Below, piece after piece: positions 1-44,000 of a stretch of 64,000 nt of DNA. This stretch comes from Lingula anatina (Eukaryota > Brachiopoda > Lingulata > Lingulida > Lingulidae). Below the pieces are notes generated by a model. That model did no database searches. It was not told where the DNA came from and worked only from the letters and a program-made list of their open reading frames with translations. The stretch covers positions 617,637 through 681,636 of the forward strand of contig NW_019775380.1 in the NCBI RefSeq assembly GCF_001039355.2, given 5' to 3'. The translations under genes were made by a program, and so were the position numbers. The number at the start of each line of letters is the position of its first letter. The first letter of the stretch is position 1.

Positions 1-867
1 AAAGTCTTGATATATGTGTAACTGTTCTTTTTTTAATCCAGCTTCTTCTTCCGTTTCCCTTAAAGCAGTTTCAAACTCGCTCTCTCCTGGATCCACATGT
101 CCTGAAAAAAAAAAAAAAAAAGAGTGGAAGTGAATATCAAATTCTTTTAAAGCCTCCCAAACCAGGATTTTTCCACCAAAATCTATTTAACCAGTTTTCC
201 TGGGGTAAACGGCATTTTCCTCCAACTAACCAACCTTTAATCTTCCTTTTCTGACACTCTATAATAATTTTGGAAAAAGCAAAAGATATGCCATTCATTC
301 CAGTGAATACTGGTAGATTTCCAGATACCATGCGACTCTGGTGCTATGACCCATGTTATTTTCAAATTGTGTCAAGATGGCCAACTACAGAGGTGGGACA
401 GGGGTGGTGAGTATAGGCTTAATATTATTTATGTGGAATTGATTATGGCCACTTATCTATCAATATATGTTTCAAAGTTTTAATTGTTTTCATGTAAGTT
501 CAACAAGAAGCGATTCATGCCTGTGCCAGTCAATATTTAGCTGATTATATGCACCTCAGGGAGAATCCCTGCTGAGATAGATCGATCCTGCTAGAATGTT
601 AACTTCTATTCTGAACACAGCCTTAGAAAGCTTCTACTATTTGGAACCAAACTCTTTGTAATTTGCATTTATAAGAACAGAAATAATAAGACATCCCAAG
701 CCGGAAGACAGGGGGGTAGGACATCAGAAATGCTCATTCATCCGTATTAGAATTTGATTCAGGTTTTTCAGAAAGAACAACAGAGGCAAAGGAAGGACCC
801 AAAAAGTGGTACAGTGTACCAGTATATATACGGTACATGCATGTACACACAATAATGATGATAATAA

Positions 868-906
<39 letters not shown>

Positions 907-1243
907 ACGACAGTTCTGGGGCCTAGTTGAGGCAGTCAGTAAAAATTAAATGTGCATTAGTGAGGCACTTATGCAGTATATATATCCCCCAATTTCAAAA
1001 GCGTTTGATTTTTGACGTTTTTTCTAAATTCTGCTATCGTCCCTTAGTACTGTAGTACGCTTAGTAGTAGATCTACGACGCTTGGTAGTACGCTTTAGTA
1101 AGTATTATTTAGCAAAGAACATGCACACCTTTGGGCGGAGTCCAGTGATGCTCTCCATATGATGTTTGCAATAACAGATACTTAATTTCACATTGAATTC
1201 GTCGAAAAATAATGAACCCGGCTGCCACAACCTGTCGAGACAT
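1..1243 (-). CDS. NUDT2: NUDT2, bis(5'-nucleosyl)-tetraphosphatase (asymmetrical), 5' part
   Basis: Two coding exons are visible: exon 1 at 1129-1243 and exon 2 at 1-101, which continues beyond the window. Exon 1 starts MSRQVVAAGFIIFRR and ends HHWTPPK plus one base before a GT donor. Exon 2 follows a T-rich tract ending in CAG and resumes in frame as GHVDPGESEFETAL. Together they give 72 residues. Residues 39-61 form a full Nudix box (G-x5-E-x7-REUxEExGU: G39, E45, R53-E54, E57-E58, G60), the metal-binding catalytic helix. Family knowledge: NUDT2 cleaves Ap4A to ATP and AMP, is about 147 aa in mammals, and has the HHWTPPKGHV block just before the Nudix helix, as here. The C-terminal half lies outside the window. 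It is head to head with KIF24, with a shared promoter region. The intron at 102-1128 holds an (AAAT)n run and no other gene. Confidence 0.92.
867..907. repeat. (AAAT)n microsatellite in NUDT2 intron 1
   Basis: About ten near-perfect AAAT units, preceded by a short imperfect ATG/ATA run. It lies inside the NUDT2 intron and has no coding meaning. Confidence 0.9.
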
Positions 1244-1560
1244 CGTGTCGATAATCGTGCGTTGTCGTAATGGGCAGATTTAAGTGACGGACATCTTCGA
1301 GGTTTCAACTAAAGAAATAAGAACATGTGTTTTTGTTTGTTTGTTTGATGAGTTCGTTTTTCTGTATGAAGTATTGTGATGTATTATTATTCCATCCCTA
1401 GTTGTCGAAAACGACCCAGTAGCGATAGCGGGATTTTCAAAATGGCGCCGTTTGTTTACATCGGTTACTGCAGCTTGGAAGATATTGTTTTTAGATGTTC
1501 TTGAGAGCATATCTGGTCCTCAGTATGTAACAACAAGAAGGGAAAGAGTTTGAAGGAACA
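1244..1560. promoter_or_regulatory. Divergent NUDT2/KIF24 promoter region
   Basis: The interval between the NUDT2 start codon (1243, minus) and the putative 5' UTR donor of KIF24 (1560/1561, plus) has more CG dinucleotides than the surrounding AT-rich DNA. It contains CAAAATGGCGCC at 1438-1449, close to the YY1 consensus core (AAnATGGCGGC). YY1-like sites are common near start sites of divergent housekeeping promoters. No TATA box is obvious. Start sites cannot be placed from sequence alone. Confidence 0.5.
1500..1560 (+). other. KIF24: Probable KIF24 5' UTR exon (5' end unknown)
   Basis: A strong donor (AACA then GTAAGT) sits at 1560/1561. The first coding exon is preceded by an acceptor (TTATTTTTAG) ending at 1985. 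The simplest reading is a non-coding first exon ending at 1560 spliced to 1986. The 5' boundary given is a guess. Transcript data would fix it. Confidence 0.45.
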
Positions 1561-2021
1561 GTAAGTTTACTCATCTAAAATTTTTACCATCACTTGCCGT
1601 TGATATAAGTAGCTTGGTTAAGACAATGCAACGCCAACGGCAAACCGAACTTGTCACAATGCCAATTAACCTCACTTGAATTAGGGAACTTTGTTTGCGT
1701 TAAAACGCCAGCATTGGAAAACAAAATGCAGTTTCAGCGAGTCATTTTAGACAGATTGTCCCAAAAAAATATTACAATAAAAGATATTACAATAATATAA
1801 GCGTTTTTGTACCTACAGCCTACAGGTTAATATGCAATGTACATGTACATAGACTATGCCTGAACTTCAAGCTTGGGTATATAGACCTACTCGACCGGGG
1901 TATGTGCATTTTAATAATTGCACATTAAGTAACAAAACATATCTTGCCATATGTTCAGTTAAAACATTAATACACTTATTTTTAGGAAGGGAGTACTCTG
2001 GGTTCCTCCCACCAGTCCAAC

Positions 2022-33600
<31,579 letters not shown>

Positions 33601-36176
33601 AAGATTATTGCAAGGGATGCACCATACAAATATGATTTTAATTTGAAATAGGAAGAGAAATGAAGCATGTGATAAGGAAGACAATCACTAAAAGATGTGT
33701 TCAGAGAGTTCCAGGTTGGGTATTTGACTACACCTTTTAATTCAATATATATAATCTCATATCAATTAATTTTTTATGAATGCATATTTTTCTACTAGAA
33801 CAGAAAATAGATATATGGCTTTAAATTCTTAAATAATTTCTTACTTGAGATATTTTTATTGGTTTGATTTGCTGTAATGTTTTATAAACAATTTTGCTTT
33901 CTAAAGTGGTTTTGCTTTTTCTTCTTAATCTCGTGTTATAACATTGCATCTCTGAAGAATATAATTGGTTTACTTAGGATTCAGATATCTATAAAAAGTG
34001 AGAAAGATTAATATTTCACACACCTAAGAGAGAGACACTTTAAAGGCAACAATATCTAAATTTAAAGTTCCATATTATGACTAAAATATTGGTGCTGTTT
34101 GACTTCCCAGGTGGTCTGCACTTTAAACATTTAATGCTATAAAAGTATATGTAAGTCAGGTATAAGTGTATTAATGATGTTAGTCTTTCTTGAGGCAGCA
34201 ACTGTAAATTCTTCATAATGGATAGCAGATAAACAGTAGATGTTGTACAGTGTAGATCTCAGGGAAATGGTAGCCAAGACGTCAGATTACTTTATACCAT
34301 TCCTGTTTATATTTTTCCCCAATAAATGGTACTTACAATGCTGTAGTGACACCCATGAAATGTTTGAATATTTGTACCACAAGAACTGTTTGTATAGTTC
34401 AGTGAAATTGGTTTTGTATGTGTGTACATTTAAACATTTTTAAATTCCTTTTTTTTATTTTCCACTTCAAACCATTATGCCGACTTATTTATATATACAT
34501 ATAATTTTTTACATAATTTTGACCTGTTTGCCGTTTACATTTTAATATTAAAATATTTTTTCAAATCTGTTTTAGTGAGAAGTCATACATAGTTCCTTCC
34601 TAGATGTAACTTCCAATGCAGTGGAATTATAGTTACTTTTGTACTCAAACAGTATGGCCTTGAAAACATACTTTTGTTTGATCATTACCCATAAATAATT
34701 AGTTACTATGGCGAGTTATGAGGGATATTGTATAATTTCGGTTGAAGATATCCGAGACTGGTGGTGTACAAGAAATTTTGTCATTTTTAAATGGTTGAAT
34801 GATATGAGGATTTAAGATTTGGTTTTTAAAGTGTAGATGTGTTCTAATGTGCAGTGAACATGCAAGACTTGTGTAAACTTGAAATTTTGAAAATGTTTGT
34901 AGTGTCAGAGAAAGGAATGTCTGCACAGCTTTTGTTATTGGTGCTCACTGTTGAACATTTTGCTGTGCTCCAATGATTGAGTCATACTTTCAGAGGTTGG
35001 TATAGATAAATAAATGGAACAGTAATCTAAAGCCTGCCAATATGTAATAACCATTAAAGTCACCACCGTGATTACTTTATTGTATGTGTAAATAACAGAA
35101 ATTCTACAAATGGCAGCAAATAAATTGTCAAAACCTGCTCTTACTTTTTTTCTGCATAAAAAAATCCATTTTACAATAGAACTGCGTAACTCTTTCCCAT
35201 CACCAAGAACCAAAGGACCCATAAGCTGGGCAATTTATTTGCACCACAGAAAAATAAGTGGATGCAAAACAATGTCTTCTAAACAAAAAAAAAAACCCTA
35301 TATCCACTATTTTATTGTTAAAACAGCTTTGCTCCCCAGAATTCATTTCTTTGTTTTAAATGATACTTAACTTAATAATGGAAGCTTTATTAGGACATGC
35401 TACTTTACACAAGGTTTCAAACACAGATAAATGAGATAATTGTTAAATATACAGGACAGTTTTTTAATCATGAGTATTGAAATCATATCCTTATTTTATG
35501 GCACTCATTTCAATGGGCATCACAGTGATCTGATTCCTGTCCTAGTGAGATATTTTTATCATATGAAATGATCTGTTTGGACCTATCCATATCATAGAAC
35601 ATGGTGAAAAAAGAAAAAAAATGACAATCCAACAGGTAGGTAGTCCACCATCATTCAAAAGCTAATTACATGCTGCATGTAATAAACATCTATTTTATAC
35701 TTAAAACGGGCAGTTAATATCTATCATATCAACTAGGTATAGCTTTAACAAAAATATCTGTGATTTTTCTAAAAGCAGCCCTTCCCATACCCTTAGCCAC
35801 ATAAAACACTAAAAATACTAGACTGAAAAACCAGAAAACATGAAATCCCATGTACATTCTGAAACCTTTCATAAAAAACTATATTTACCTATCTATCTTT
35901 TTTATAATCTAGTCTGTCATTATAAGATACACCTTTAAACACATGCAACATTTGAAAACTTCAAATATGAAAATTAACACAAACACCACATTCCAAATGT
36001 GTGAAATATCCTTCATCCAAAAGATTTTTCACTAATTAAATACATCTGCATGAACATTCCATTACCTACATCAAGTAGATTATACATAAAATTATTATAA
36101 CATAACGATAATATCATTAATTAAATAGTTGTACTTAAAAAGCTAGACACAAGATTATCACTTTTTGATGAAAAAA

Positions 36177-36211
<35 letters not shown>

Positions 36212-36665
36212 GAGTATCCAAATAAAAGGACCCTACAAGACAATGTTTATGCTTATTCTTCATTTGTTCACATCAGTAGTAAATCCATACTTTAACAGCT
36301 AAAACATTCTACATGAGAAAAACACTCAAACAAAGTGAGGTATAATACACAAGTGCTTAAAATAAAAGTATAAATATATTCACTTATCTAACAAATGATG
36401 ACAACATAACTGTTGCTCCAATGAAAAATTGTACCAACGAATATCCTATTCAATAAGGAAAAAATACTGATATAACTGATATACTAGGCTATTGGCATTC
36501 TTGTTTCTTGTTATTGTCATGAAGGCGTAATTGATATACAAGGTCATTGGTATTCTTGTTTGGTCATGAAGACAAAACTTTTCACTAACTATACACTAAT
36601 TCACATGCAAAACTCTCACAGCAAACCAGGTCTTCCAAGAACTCGTATCCCTGACCAGTCCCTCA
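33601..36665. other. Convergent 3' UTRs of KIF24 and the zinc-finger gene
   Basis: No coding region is supported. The first canonical AATAAA after the KIF24 stop is at 34321-34326. On the minus strand, AATAAA candidates for the zinc-finger gene occur at 35386-35391, 35311-35316 and 35234-35239, so the two 3' ends could lie close together or overlap. An (AAAT)n run occupies 36171-36211. Confidence 0.6.
36171..36211. repeat. (AAAT)n microsatellite
   Basis: About ten AAAT units, probably within the zinc-finger gene 3' UTR on the minus strand. Confidence 0.9.
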
Positions 36666-39600
36666 TTACTGAGCATTGTGCATGAAGTGGACCAGACTTG
36701 TCATGGCAGCATACACCTCTGGAGAGTAGTCCACACGTTCCTGGGGCACCTGCTGCTCTGAGAACTGGTGCACCACAGGGTGGCCATCTTGTGAGATAGC
36801 CTGCTGGTGTGGAGGGGGAGGATACGGCTGGTACACCACGTGTTGTGGGTGGAGATGCTGGAGGTTAATAGTGGGATAAGTCTCCTGCACAGATGGAACA
36901 CTGCCCGTTGATATAGGGATGTGCTCCACTATGTGTCCTTGCTGTTGGGACAGGCTAACTGTTGGTTCCACAAAAGACTGTTCTTGTTTCTCTGTGTGGG
37001 ATGCAGCAGTAGGTATCACCTTGTGAACCTGGATCCCATGTGGTGGCTGTGTTTGCTGCTGTTGAGGGAGATGTTGCTGCTGCTGTTGTGGTTGCTGTTG
37101 CTGAATGGCAGGCTGCACAGAGAGCAGTGTCCCTGAGCCATTAGGAACATATGTAGCAGTACTGGACTCAGAGTTTGGTACAATGACCCCCAGCATTGTG
37201 AACTGTGGGTCACCCACCTGACCCCTCACAGGAATACTGGCCATCGCTTGCTCAGCCAGGGATCTATCAGCAGCTATCTTGGCATTAAAAGATCTCTCAT
37301 CAAAATCCTTGGAGGATCCCTTGCCAGCCTCCCCCTCAGGCATGTCCACAGTTTTCAGTCTCCTCACAGGGGGTAGAGGGGCATCAGTGCCATGCAGATG
37401 CTTCATGTGTCTCCTCAGGTTATACAGGCGGAGAAAAGCTTGACCACAGTAACACTTGTGAGGACGGTCATTACTGTGAACATGCTCATGCCTTTTCAGA
37501 GCATTTGGGGTCTTAAAGGAGAGGTTACAGTCACTGCATGGGAACTCTCGCTGCTCTGAGTGTTTATACACATGATGTGTCTGCAAGGTTTTCTTGGTGT
37601 GGAAGGCTGCGCCACAAACATCACAAACAAAGTTCCTCTCAGAGGAGAAATGCAGTGCAATGTGGCGCTTCAGGTTGTTTGGTTCCTTACACTTGAAATC
37701 ACAGTGTGGACAACAGTGAGGGCGGTCCTCACTGTGGTACTGCATATGCCTCTGGAGGGCATGCTTTCTGTAAGTGAAAAATACATGAAATACATAAATG
37801 TACAGTTCATTTTTTTAAACTGTGCATGCTTACTTCTTTCAATTTTGTATGATCCTATTTGCTGTGTATGGGGTTACATGTGTATGTTTTTAAAAGCAAT
37901 ACAAATATATACCCATGTGTGAAAAGAGCACCACAGAATAGAGTGCCAAAGAGCCCCTATGCTTACAAGGAAGTGAAGAAGGTAAAGACCAAGCAAGTAT
38001 CTGTAGGAAACGACATGTACCTGAAAACAATCAAGATTTGATGTCCTAAGGAGAGACCTACCTAAAGAATGCCTTCCCACATATTGAGCAGAGATGGTCT
38101 CTCTCCCTGGGTAACTCTCCAGCTCTCAGAAGATGTGTGCGTGTTTGCTTGTGTTTGGCAAATGCTTTGGGAGTCCTGAAGTACATGTGGCAAATTGGAC
38201 ACTCTATGGGCTTCTCACCTAGAACACAAGGACAGGGTCTCAAATAAAGTTTTTCATAGATTTTGAAGTTTAACTGCTAAATAACATTTTCCAATAGACA
38301 ATGCTAACCACAGAAATTGGTCATCAAATAATATTTTCTTCAATCCATTTAGCATACTAAAATCAAAGCACTGTATCCAAGATTTAATGTGTCATAAAAG
38401 AAAAAAATACTGAACTCAATAACAAATTTAAAAAAAATTACAAATTAAAAGCCTTTCATTACCTGTGTGAAGTCTTATGTGTATATCCAGTAGTCCAGGT
38501 CTCACAAATCTTTTGTCACACACCAGACAAGCATACTTCTTTGGTTCAGATGGACCCTTAATACGATGGGCGATCTTCTTATGTTTTATCAGCTGTTTAT
38601 TGATTGAAAATGACTGTTGACAAACATTGCACGTGTATTTCTGGTGAGCCTCCAGATGCTGCTTATACTGCTGACGACGGATGAAACTCATATTGCACAG
38701 GTCACAGAAGAACTGTGCCTCCTCTTCATGGCCTTTGTTGTGTTCTATGAAAGCTGCTTCATTATCCAGAAATTCACCACACTTCTGACAAACAACCTGT
38801 CCCTCCAAGGCATGGTCTTTGTAGTGGATGTAGAGAGAGGATTTCCTGGAGTAGCCCTTGCCACAGTACAGACAGCAGTATAACAAGGTTGGATCCAGCA
38901 CCCTTTGATGATGTACTGTCTTCATGTGATATTGCCACTTTTTGTAGTTGGTGAACACACGATTGCAATACTTGCAGTCCCGTTGCTTACCCTTGATCTT
39001 CTCCTTTAGAGCCTTGCATTCATGATGAATATACTGCACTGTGTTTGGAAACTCTGTTTTGCAAGCACGGCAGCTTGCACCATGATCCTGGTTTTCAACA
39101 TGAGTCTGGAGGTGAGCATTAAAGGAACGTCCATGGGTAAACCATTCTTTGCAAATCTTACAGACATGTACAATTTTCCGTCTGTGTTTCCAACGCCTTT
39201 TCCTCATTTTTCTATCTGGTTTGTAATCATCATCATCATCTTCATTTTCAGACATTGAGCCTTGGTCTACAGATGCACTGTAATCTACATCATTTGCTTC
39301 ATCGTTTTCTTTTTCATTTAATTCATCAACAGCCAATGAAGGATCTTCTTCCACTGCTTTGGTCTCCTTATTTTCCAACTGAGTGAGCTTTCTTGGATGT
39401 GGATTTTTTCTTTTGCTGGAAACTGTCTGTCTCTGCTGTTTGACACGCTGCCTATCACCTGCTGTCTTTAATGCCTTCATTTTGATCTTCTTTGTCACTG
39501 TGTCTGTCTTGCAGTATTGGCTATCTTTATTTTTCGGTGGACGCCCACGTCTTCTTTTAGGTCGGGGTTCAATTTCAGCATCATTTCCTTCCATAGTTTT

Positions 39601-42600
39601 CTTCAGATTAGGTTTTGATACAACTCTGCCTCTCTGAGTTGTAAACGTCTCTGAAGCTGCAAGTGCCAACTGACTGAGGTTAACGACTTGGTCTACAAGT
39701 TCATCCAGTATGCCACACACAGCACCAACACTAGTATCCCCCACATATCTCTGCCTGGCTGTGTAAGGGAACTCTGTACAATCCTTTACATTGTGTGATA
39801 TCTGGCAGGTAGATGGTGTGGGAAGGCATAATAAAGATTGCTCTGATATAATGTCAATGATTTTACTGAAACACTTATTTCTCTCATTTTCTCCATCTGA
39901 GTTTCCTTGTATTTCACTATCAGCTGAAAATCCAGGTAAAGTTTTACCATCGCACCCTGCGCTGTCACCATGTACCCAAACTCCAGTTGTTCCAAGCAGC
40001 CTGAGCAGTTGTTCCAACTGCACAGTGACCACTTTTAGCAGATCAAGGCATTGTATTTGTTCCTTACTCTTCATTTTATATACTTCCTGTATAGAAGTCA
40101 TCAACTGAAATTGAGTAAAACATGGAAATTTGTATAATACTGTGTAATATTGCAATGTATTAAATATGTTTTTAAAAATGCCTCATTTTCATTTGACATT
40201 TTTCAAATTTAGGCAGATGGATTACACATTAGAAAAAAATAAATAGGTATATTACTCGGCACATAATACACTTTTTCATTTATCTATTTACACTCTCATT
40301 GATTTCAAAGTAGATATGTACAGATATAGAAAAAAAATTATAAAAACTGGAAATTATGAAGCAGCTGAAAAATCATTTTATTTTGTTTATTTGAATTCCA
40401 TTGATAGAATATAGTTTGCTTCCCCATTCAAAACGAGTGCTTATAGACTGAAGTACATTTTAAAAGGAATGGGAAAATAAAACGACGTAAAATGTCAGCA
40501 CATCAGTTAACTGTAGCTATACAAAATTTACAAAGTAAAAAATGGTTTTGAGCACTTTGATTGAATTAAGCTGACTTATCCAATGACGTTTTCACCGCCT
40601 TAATCGTCATCTCCTAACCCTCCTTCAACTGAAGTATTTGTTTACATTCAAGGGGGTTTCATTTAGTAACACAATTTGTGTCTCGGTTGCGACCCCCATT
40701 CTCTGACCCCACCCACTTAAATCAAACATATTTAAATACACATTTTACTCATAAAGGTCCAAAATAAAGTTTCAGAAACACAACAGTAAGATTCATTTTC
40801 AATGAAGAAATTTTAATGCATAAGACAAAAAACTTAAAATCGCCTGTTTTGATTATTATACCCCACTTAGATAGCCCCAGAACTAATACGCCGATTTTGG
40901 CGTGAGGCACCATATGGTGACACCCCTGCAAAATGAAAANTGTACAATTTTCCGTCTGTGTTTCCAACGCCTTTTCCTCATTTTTCTATCTGGTTTGTAA
41001 TCATCATCATCATCTTCATTTTCAGACATTGAGCCTTGGTCTACAGATGCACTGTAATCTACATCATTTGCTTCATCGTTTTCTTTTTCATTTAATTCAT
41101 CAACAGCCAATGAAGGATCTTCTTCCACTGCTTTGGTCTCCTTATTTTCCAACTGAGTGAGCTTTCTTGGATGTGGATTTTTTCTTTTGCTGGAAACTGT
41201 CTGTCTCTGCTGTTTGACACGCTGCCTATCACCTGCTGTCTTTAATGCCTTCATTTTGATCTTCTTTGTCACTGTGTCTGTCTTGCAGTATTGGCTATCT
41301 TTATTTTTCGGTGGACGCCCACGTCTTCTTTTAGGTCGGGGTTCAATTTCAGCATCATTTCCTTCCATAGTTTTCTTCAGATTAGGTTTTGATACAACTC
41401 TGCCTCTCTGAGTTGTAAACGTCTCTGAAGCTGCAAGTGCCAACTGACTGAGGTTAACGACTTGGTCTACAAGTTCATCCAGTATGCCACACACAGCACC
41501 AACACTAGTATCCCCCACATATCTCTGCCTGGCTGTGTAAGGGAACTCTGTACAATCCTTTACATTGTGTGATATCTGGCAGGTAGATGGTGTGGGAAGG
41601 CATAATAAAGATTGCTCTGATATAATGTCAATGATTTTACTGAAACACTTATTTCTCTCATTTTCTCCATCTGAGTTTCCTTGTATTTCACTATCAGCTG
41701 AAAATCCAGGTAAAGTTTTACCATCGCACCCTGCGCTGTCACCATGTACCCAAACTCCAGTTGTTCCAAGCAGCCTGAGCAGTTGTTCCAACTGCACAGT
41801 GACCACTTTTAGCAGATCAAGGCATTGTATTTGTTCCTTACTCTTCATTTTATATACTTCCTGTATAGAAGTCATCAACTGAAATTGAGTAAAACATGGA
41901 AATTTGTATAATACTGTGTAATATTGCAATGTATTAAATATGTTTTTAAAAATGCCTCATTTTCATTTGACATTTTTCAAATTTAGGCAGATGGATTACA
42001 CATTAGAAAAAAATAAATAGGTATATTACTCGGCACATAATACACTTTTTCATTTATCTATTTACACTCTCATTGATTTCAAAGTAGATATGTACAGATA
42101 TAGAAAAAAAATTATAAAAACTGGAAATTATGAAGCAGCTGAAAAATCATTTTATTTTGTTTATTTGAATTCCATTGATAGAATATAGTTTGCTTCCCCA
42201 TTCAAAACGAGTGCTTATAGACTGAAGTACATTTTAAAAGGAATGGGAAAATAAAACGACGTAAAATGTCAGCACATCAGTTAACTGTAGCTATACAAAA
42301 TTTACAAAGTAAAAAATGGTTTTGAGCACTTTGATTGAATTAAGCTGACTTATCCAATGACGTTTTCACCGCCTTAATCGTCATCTCCTAACCCTCCTTC
42401 AACTGAAGTATTTGTTTACATTCAAGGGGGTTTCATTTAGTAACACAATTTGTGTCTCGGTTGCGACCCCCATTCTCTGACCCCACCCACTTAAATCAAA
42501 CATATTTAAATACACATTTTACTCATAAAGGTCCAAAATAAAGTTTCAGAAACACAACAGTAAGATTCATTTTCAATGAAGAAATTTTAATGCATAAGAC

Positions 42601-42820
42601 AAAAAACTTAAAATCGCCTGTTTTGATTATTATACCCCACTTAGATAGCCCCAGAACTAATACGCCGATTTTGGCGTGAGGCACCATATGGTGACACCCC
42701 TGCAAAATGAAAAACCTTATTTTTAATTGATTCAACAGCCCTTAATGCCATCAAGTCACATACCTGGTTTTTAAAGAGGACAAAATTTGCATCCTGTCCT
42801 GCATTTATTGACCCATCCAT
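36666..42820 (-). CDS. AT-hook protein with 14 C2H2 zinc fingers
   Basis: Minus-strand coding exons: 42764-42820 (start MDGSINAGQDANFVLFKNQ), 38463-40104, 38062-38218, 36666-37767. Phases match (0, 1, then a split AG/A), giving 2958 nt and 985 aa. Residues ~202-212 are an AT-hook (KRRRGRPPKNK). A basic/acidic linker with a DDDDD run follows, then 14 fingers from ~334. Finger 8 joins finger 9 across an intron by an HTGEKP linker. Finger 10 is split between exons 3 and 4. The last finger has C-x-C instead of C-x2-C. The tail is Q/P-rich (QQQQPQQQQQ) and ends HFMHNAQ. It is probably a nuclear DNA-binding regulator. I do not recognise a vertebrate orthologue. The start is chosen for its context (AGTATGG) in an exon whose upstream frame has no ATG before a stop; M21 (MTSIQ) is an alternative. 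The open frame above 40104 is intron, because a TTTCAG acceptor precedes TTGATGACT. Exons 1 and 2 also occur in redundant copies. Confidence 0.85.
40940..40940. other. Single-n join; sequence restarts inside zinc-finger exon 2
   Basis: After the n, TGTACAATTTTCCG resumes at the equivalent of 39167. The stretch 39167-40939 is then repeated as 40941-42714 with no difference I could see, which suggests a failed contig overlap. Confidence 0.93.
40941..41878 (-). other. Redundant copy of zinc-finger exon 2 (N-terminal half)
   Basis: Duplicate of 39167-40104 encoding the AT-hook half of the protein up to RRKIV, cut by the n at 40940 before the first finger. It carries the same acceptor at its 5' end. 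It is followed at 42764-42820 by the only exon 1 on this haplotype path. Confidence 0.9.
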
Positions 42821-43196
42821 ACTTGCACCTAAATTAGGAAGAAAAATAATACTACATCGCTGGCGAATTTGCTCTAAAAACAATGGCGCTCCAAGAATGA
42901 GAAAATTACCGGTAGATGCCGCATGCAATAAAAGCCTTAATAATTGTTCCAAATTTCTCTTTCCAGTGACGTAATCAATATATCGTTAATTTCAATTTAG
43001 AATTTTAAAAATGGGCTGTACAATAGAAATGCAATTATGAATTATATTACATCGTTATATAGACTGTGATTTATCTTGGGCACAGCGACACCTAACGTAA
43101 CACACTAAAACCTTAAATATAGAATCTCTCATTTTCCGCACTTTTTTCAAATGGTGAAAAAATACACCTAAAACACGGAATATTTCGAGAACACTG
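42821..43196. promoter_or_regulatory. Divergent zinc-finger/ANAPC11 promoter region (copy 1)
   Basis: 376 bp separate the minus-strand ATG (42820) and the ANAPC11 ATG (43197). The zinc-finger 5' UTR runs through part of it. ACAATGGCGCTCC near 42880-42892 resembles a YY1 site. No TATA box is evident. The matching copy is 46988-47363. Confidence 0.5.
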
Positions 43197-43379
43197 ATGA
43201 AGGTCAAGATCAAAGGCAAGTAGTAGCAAACATATTCAACTTTACCGCAAGTGCAATTTTATTTGCTCTTTGATATGCAAAGAATAGATGAATTGCAACT
43301 GGTCAACTCCGCCAGACCTTCACTGGCTTCAGCTTCACTGTCAGTATTTCTGCCGTACAGTTACATATTAGGTACTTAA

Positions 43380-44000
43380 AGTCATAATAACTCTTCATTT
43401 TGGCCAAAAATTGGATTTTCCTGGAGTAAACGGCAATTTTCCCGTACTTACCAATGGTCAGCGACCCCAATCCTGCATTCAAAGTTAATCCAGGGTTTTT
43501 TTCCTAAACGTACGGTTTTTTGTTAAAATCTCTTAAGAGATTTTAACTGACGGAGCTCTCTCTGACATCGCATAGTCACTGTTGACCTACTTAAAACCGC
43601 GGGAAAAGCAGACAACAACAACACTATATAAGATTCATGAGATATATTCGTCTTTTTGTTAAAAATACATTAATATCCACAATGTGTGCCGTTCTGGGCT
43701 TTTTGTTATCCGACGCACTGTACAAAAACTCGCAACTTACGTCTGCGTCCGCATTAATGCGTTTGGCGCCATATGTTATTTTGGTCTCGAATGAACGCGA
43801 GAATCCGCGTGACACCATTACGTCATTAGCAACGAATGCCTTGATGAAAGCTTCGAAAGCCCTATTGACAAGCACAGATTTTAGTTTTACTACAATAACG
43901 GCCGTTTTAGTGGTAAAATACAATAGAATATATTTCCATGCGTTGTTTACAATGTATTTCATGCGGAATTTTGAATCTCAAAGGAAGAGTTATTATTGCT
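43380..44000. mobile_element. 621-bp TTAA-flanked MITE in ANAPC11 intron 1
   Basis: TTAA occurs on both sides (43376-43379 and 44001-44004). The ends are inverted repeats: left AGTCATAATAACTCTTC, right (reverse complement) AGCAATAATAACTCTTC, 15 of 17 identical. The other haplotype has one TTAA at the matching place (~47546) and no insert. TTAA target duplication is the hallmark of piggyBac-type insertion. No transposase is present; the overlapping 112-aa and 124-aa frames match nothing I know. Two bases next to the right TTAA differ from the empty site. Confidence 0.8.
43522..43547. repeat. 26-bp perfect palindrome inside the MITE
   Basis: Half-site GTTAAAATCTCTT is followed directly by its reverse complement with no spacer. 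Confidence 0.9.

Noticed and set aside
40105-40155. Start of the zinc-finger protein at MQYYTVLYK
   Set aside because: These codons are upstream of a TTTCAG acceptor and are intronic. Exon 1 at 42764-42820 joins in phase instead.
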